Assembly (NCBI GenBank): GCA_023253495.1
Contig: JALRGF010000199.1
Coordinates: forward strand, 1-8,807
Source: Verrucomicrobiales bacterium
GTDB taxonomy: Bacteria > Verrucomicrobiota > Verrucomicrobiia > Verrucomicrobiales > V1-33
Length of the DNA stretch: 8,807 bases
Direction: 5' to 3'
The position numbers were made by a program, and so were the translations under genes. Position 1 is the stretch's first letter. Each line of letters opens with the position of its first letter. The notes beneath the pieces were generated by a model that was given only the letters and a program-made list of their open reading frames with translations, had not been told where the DNA came from and made no database searches. This document shows positions 6,862-8,807 of the stretch, piece by piece.

Positions 6862-8807
6862 TCACGGCGGGGGCCCGGCGGCCGTCAGGCGGGTCCATCG
6901 GTCGCGGAACGCGGGGGACTCGCGCATGAGGATTTCCCCGGCGAAGCGCGCGTAATCACCCATGCCCGCGAGCTGCGCGAAAGCCACCAGCCCCTCGCGG
7001 CGTCGGTAGTACCCGTCGGAGTCGCTCACGCGATCGACAAATCCTTCGCCAAGAGCGATGAGAAACGCCGGGGTGGTGGCGGAAATCGGCAGGGTGGTTT
7101 CGATTTTGCCGGCGCGCACCAGCCAGGTGGTCCGGGAGGCGCGGGAGATGGTGGCTCCGGCTACCGGCGGGAGCGGCGGGCGGCGTTCCAGAGTGCCGGC
7201 GAATCCGTGCGTGTTCAGGTCCTCGGCCAGCAACCGCAGAAAATCCTCCGCAGCCTGCCAGAGGAACACCTGGTCGGATACCCGGACTTGCGCCGACGGA
7301 GTCCACGGGCTCAGGGAATGCAGCACGGTGACGCCGCGGGCAAACGCATAGCTGGCGCGCAGCGGGTCGATCTGCTCAAGCGCGCGCTCAAGGGCGGCGG
7401 CTTCCTCGCGCGCCTGCGCGGTCGTGCTGGCGCTCAGTTGTTCCTCCTGGTCGCGCCGGCGCTGGGCGAGGCGGCGGCGGAGCTGATCAGCGTGAGCTTC
7501 CATCTGCGGGCGCAGCGGTCCGCCGGGCACCTTCATGGCGGCGAGCAGCTCCTGGGTTTCGGCAATGGCCTTTTCATGGGCGGTGGCGTCGGCGGTTTCG
7601 GCCACGGCCGGCAGTTTTCGCAGGGCTTCGAAATCCGCGAGATACGGAGCCGCCAGCCGGTGGTACCCCTGGATCCATTCGTACTGGGCCGGAGGCACGA
7701 ACTCGGTGAACCGACGGAGCAGGGCCTCCGCGCGGGCCGGCTGGCCGTCGGCCCAGGCACGCAACCCGAGCGGCAGCTGCCCGAGCCCGTGCAGGCCGGG
7801 GCCGGTGAAGCGGTCGTCCTCGTCGGCCGCCACCCGGCCGGTGCGGGCCAGCGCGCTGCCGAGGTTGGCAAAAAACCGATTGAGGGCGGGGTCGTCGACC
7901 TCCCGGCCGACCGGCGGGGCGAGCGCGAGGTCGGCGAGCCGGGCGAAGGCGCGGCGGGCCGGTTCGACCTCCTGCTGGAGCAGGGCGCAGAGGCCGGTGT
8001 GCACGAGCGCCCAGCTCAGGGTCGGCTGGCGGGTGGTGCGGGCATTGGCCAGCTCCTCAAACCCGCTGCGGGCCCGCGGCACCAGCCCGTCTCGCAGGTT
8101 TTCCCGGGCCTGCAGGTACCGCGCGGTGGCGGACTCGCCGACCGCCGCGTCCGGGCGGCCGGTCATTGGTGGCGGCTCCGATGCCGTTCCGGAATCCGGT
8201 CGGCGCGCGGTCAGTACCACCGCCAGACCGAGCCCGAGCGCGACGGCGGCGGCCCAGGCCCCGTGGTGTTCAACCCACCGGCGCCACGGGGCCGCCGCCG
8301 GTTGTTTCGCGCGCGCGCGCAGCGTGTCCCGGGCGTACTGGAAGTGTTCGAGCAGTTCGTCGTAGCTGCGGTACCGGTGTTCCGGTTTGCGGGAGAGCAG
8401 GCGGTCGATGATCGCGCAGGTCTCGTCGGAAAGTCCGGGGGCGGCCGGACGGAGGTGGACCGGGAAGCTTTTGATGCGTTTGAGCTCCTCGATGTTGTTG
8501 GTGTCGCGGGCGTAGGGCGGTCGTCCGGCGAGGGCGTGAAAGAGCGACGCGCCGAGCGAATACATGTCGCCCCGGTACGTGTCCGGCTCGCCCTGCAGCT
8601 TTTCCGGCGGCACATAAAACGGGGTGGCCCAGACCTCATCGGACAGGTCGATGTCGCCCTGCACCAGGGCGAGTCCGAAATCGACGATTTTTTGGGTAGC
8701 GGCATCAACGATCAAAATCGGATCTGTGCTCGACTGCAGCAAGAGTCGATAGCGCGTCTCGGCAAGCCGTAAGCGCGAATAATCGCGCTCGAGCGACTGC
8801 TCCGCTT
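6862..8807 (-). CDS. Ser/Thr kinase C-lobe with membrane helix, TPR-like and unassigned C-terminal domain; N-terminus is PAS-derived, partial
   Basis: The frame is open from the right edge to the stop at 6862, giving 647 codons, so the true start lies outside. Residues about 1-41 read as a linker plus the start of a PAS domain. From residue 42 it is the C-lobe of a Hanks-type kinase: DFGLAL (42), activation segment ATPFYVPPEKL (PPE at 66-68), DMYSLGASLFHALAGRPPY (Asp 80) and HRYRSYDELLEHF. The ATP-binding lobe, catalytic Lys and HRD loop are absent. A helix follows (about 182-199, GAWAAAVALGLGLAVVLTAR), then an extracytoplasmic part: TPR-like helices (about 225-400), a charged coiled coil (about 430-475) and a C-terminal domain I cannot assign. 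The last three parts look intact and conserved in style. As written, the protein cannot be an active kinase. A TTG at 8742 is the only nearby internal start and is unlikely to be real, since it lies inside the PAS sequence. Confidence 0.8.
   Translation of the reverse strand, partial: AEQSLERDYSRLRLAETRYRLLLQSSTDPILIVDAATQKIVDFGLALVQGDIDLSDEVWATPFYVPPEKLQGEPDTYRGDMYSLGASLFHALAGRPPYARDTNNIEELKRIKSFPVHLRPAAPGLSDETCAIIDRLLSRKPEHRYRSYDELLEHFQYARDTLRARAKQPAAAPWRRWVEHHGAWAAAVALGLGLAVVLTARRPDSGTASEPPPMTGRPDAAVGESATARYLQARENLRDGLVPRARSGFEELANARTTRQPTLSWALVHTGLCALLQQEVEPARRAFARLADLALAPPVGREVDDPALNRFFANLGSALARTGRVAADEDDRFTGPGLHGLGQLPLGLRAWADGQPARAEALLRRFTEFVPPAQYEWIQGYHRLAAPYLADFEALRKLPAVAETADATAHEKAIAETQELLAAMKVPGGPLRPQMEAHADQLRRRLAQRRRDQEEQLSASTTAQAREEAAALERALEQIDPLRASYAFARGVTVLHSLSPWTPSAQVRVSDQVFLWQAAEDFLRLLAEDLNTHGFAGTLERRPPLPPVAGATISRASRTTWLVRAGKIETTLPISATTPAFLIALGEGFVDRVSDSDGYYRRREGLVAFAQLAGMGDYARFAGEILMRESPAFRDRWTRLTAAGPPP
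8674..8807 (-). other. PAS-domain fragment fused in frame to the kinase at KIVD-FG
   Basis: Translated from the edge, the sequence reads AEQSLERDYSRLRLAET and then RYRLLLQSSTDPILIVDAAT, followed by QKIVD. This is the helical linker and first strands of a sensory PAS domain, which would normally continue KIVD-ANPAA. Here it continues FGLALVQGD, the kinase DFG region. The shared residues KIVD are coded at 8680-8691 and are natural in both families, so the crossover lies at about 8674-8694. By my count 15 of the 42 codons before the FG end in A or T, against 6 of the next 42, so codon use changes at the same place. Confidence 0.75.

Noticed and set aside
6652..8772. 706-codon plus-strand open frame opposite the kinase gene
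   Set aside because: It is antisense to the clear kinase motifs, overlaps the MEKHLA gene at its start, and its Gly/Arg-rich translation is typical of shadow frames in GC-rich DNA.

Overview
The window is strongly GC-rich, and its genes are typical of the Planctomycetota-Verrucomicrobiota group. They include a giant propeller/HEAT/cytochrome c protein of the PVC 'membrane-bound dehydrogenase' type, a secreted PQQ-like propeller, an AmgK-like sugar kinase, a stand-alone MEKHLA protein and a membrane Ser/Thr-kinase-like protein with a large extracytoplasmic region. An Opitutaceae-like verrucomicrobium is my best guess. This rests on recognising families by eye, not on any search.

Layout: (1) Bases 1-56 (minus) hold the first 18 codons of what looks like a REP-associated (IS200-like) transposase. 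Behind it, at 141-227, lie three tandem copies of a 27-30 bp repeat with a small hairpin. (2) 314-3376 (minus) encodes a secreted beta-propeller / HEAT / carbohydrate-binding-like / cytochrome c protein, with a plausible intrinsic terminator at 242-260. (3) 3669-5126 (plus) is the divergent PQQ-like propeller. (4) 5149-6165 (minus) is an AmgK/aminoglycoside-phosphotransferase-fold kinase, convergent with the propeller gene. (5) 6375-6845 (plus) is a MEKHLA (PAS-like) protein. (6) 6862 to the right edge (minus) is the C-terminal half of a Ser/Thr kinase, followed by a membrane helix, a TPR-like region, a coiled coil and an unassigned C-terminal domain.

Genes (2) and (3) share a divergent control region. 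They could form one exported module for periplasmic oxidation or handling of sugars or polyols, with the cytochrome domain as electron acceptor. Genes (4), (5) and (6) have no obvious metabolic link to them.

The most striking observation is at the right edge. The reading frame of the kinase enters from a sequence that is clearly the start of a PAS domain (RYRLLLQSSTDPILIVDAAT) and joins the kinase exactly at its KIVD-FG motif. The ATP-binding lobe and the catalytic HRD loop are therefore missing and replaced by PAS sequence. Codon use changes at the same point. This is either a natural microhomology fusion giving a PAS/pseudokinase hybrid, or an assembly chimera.
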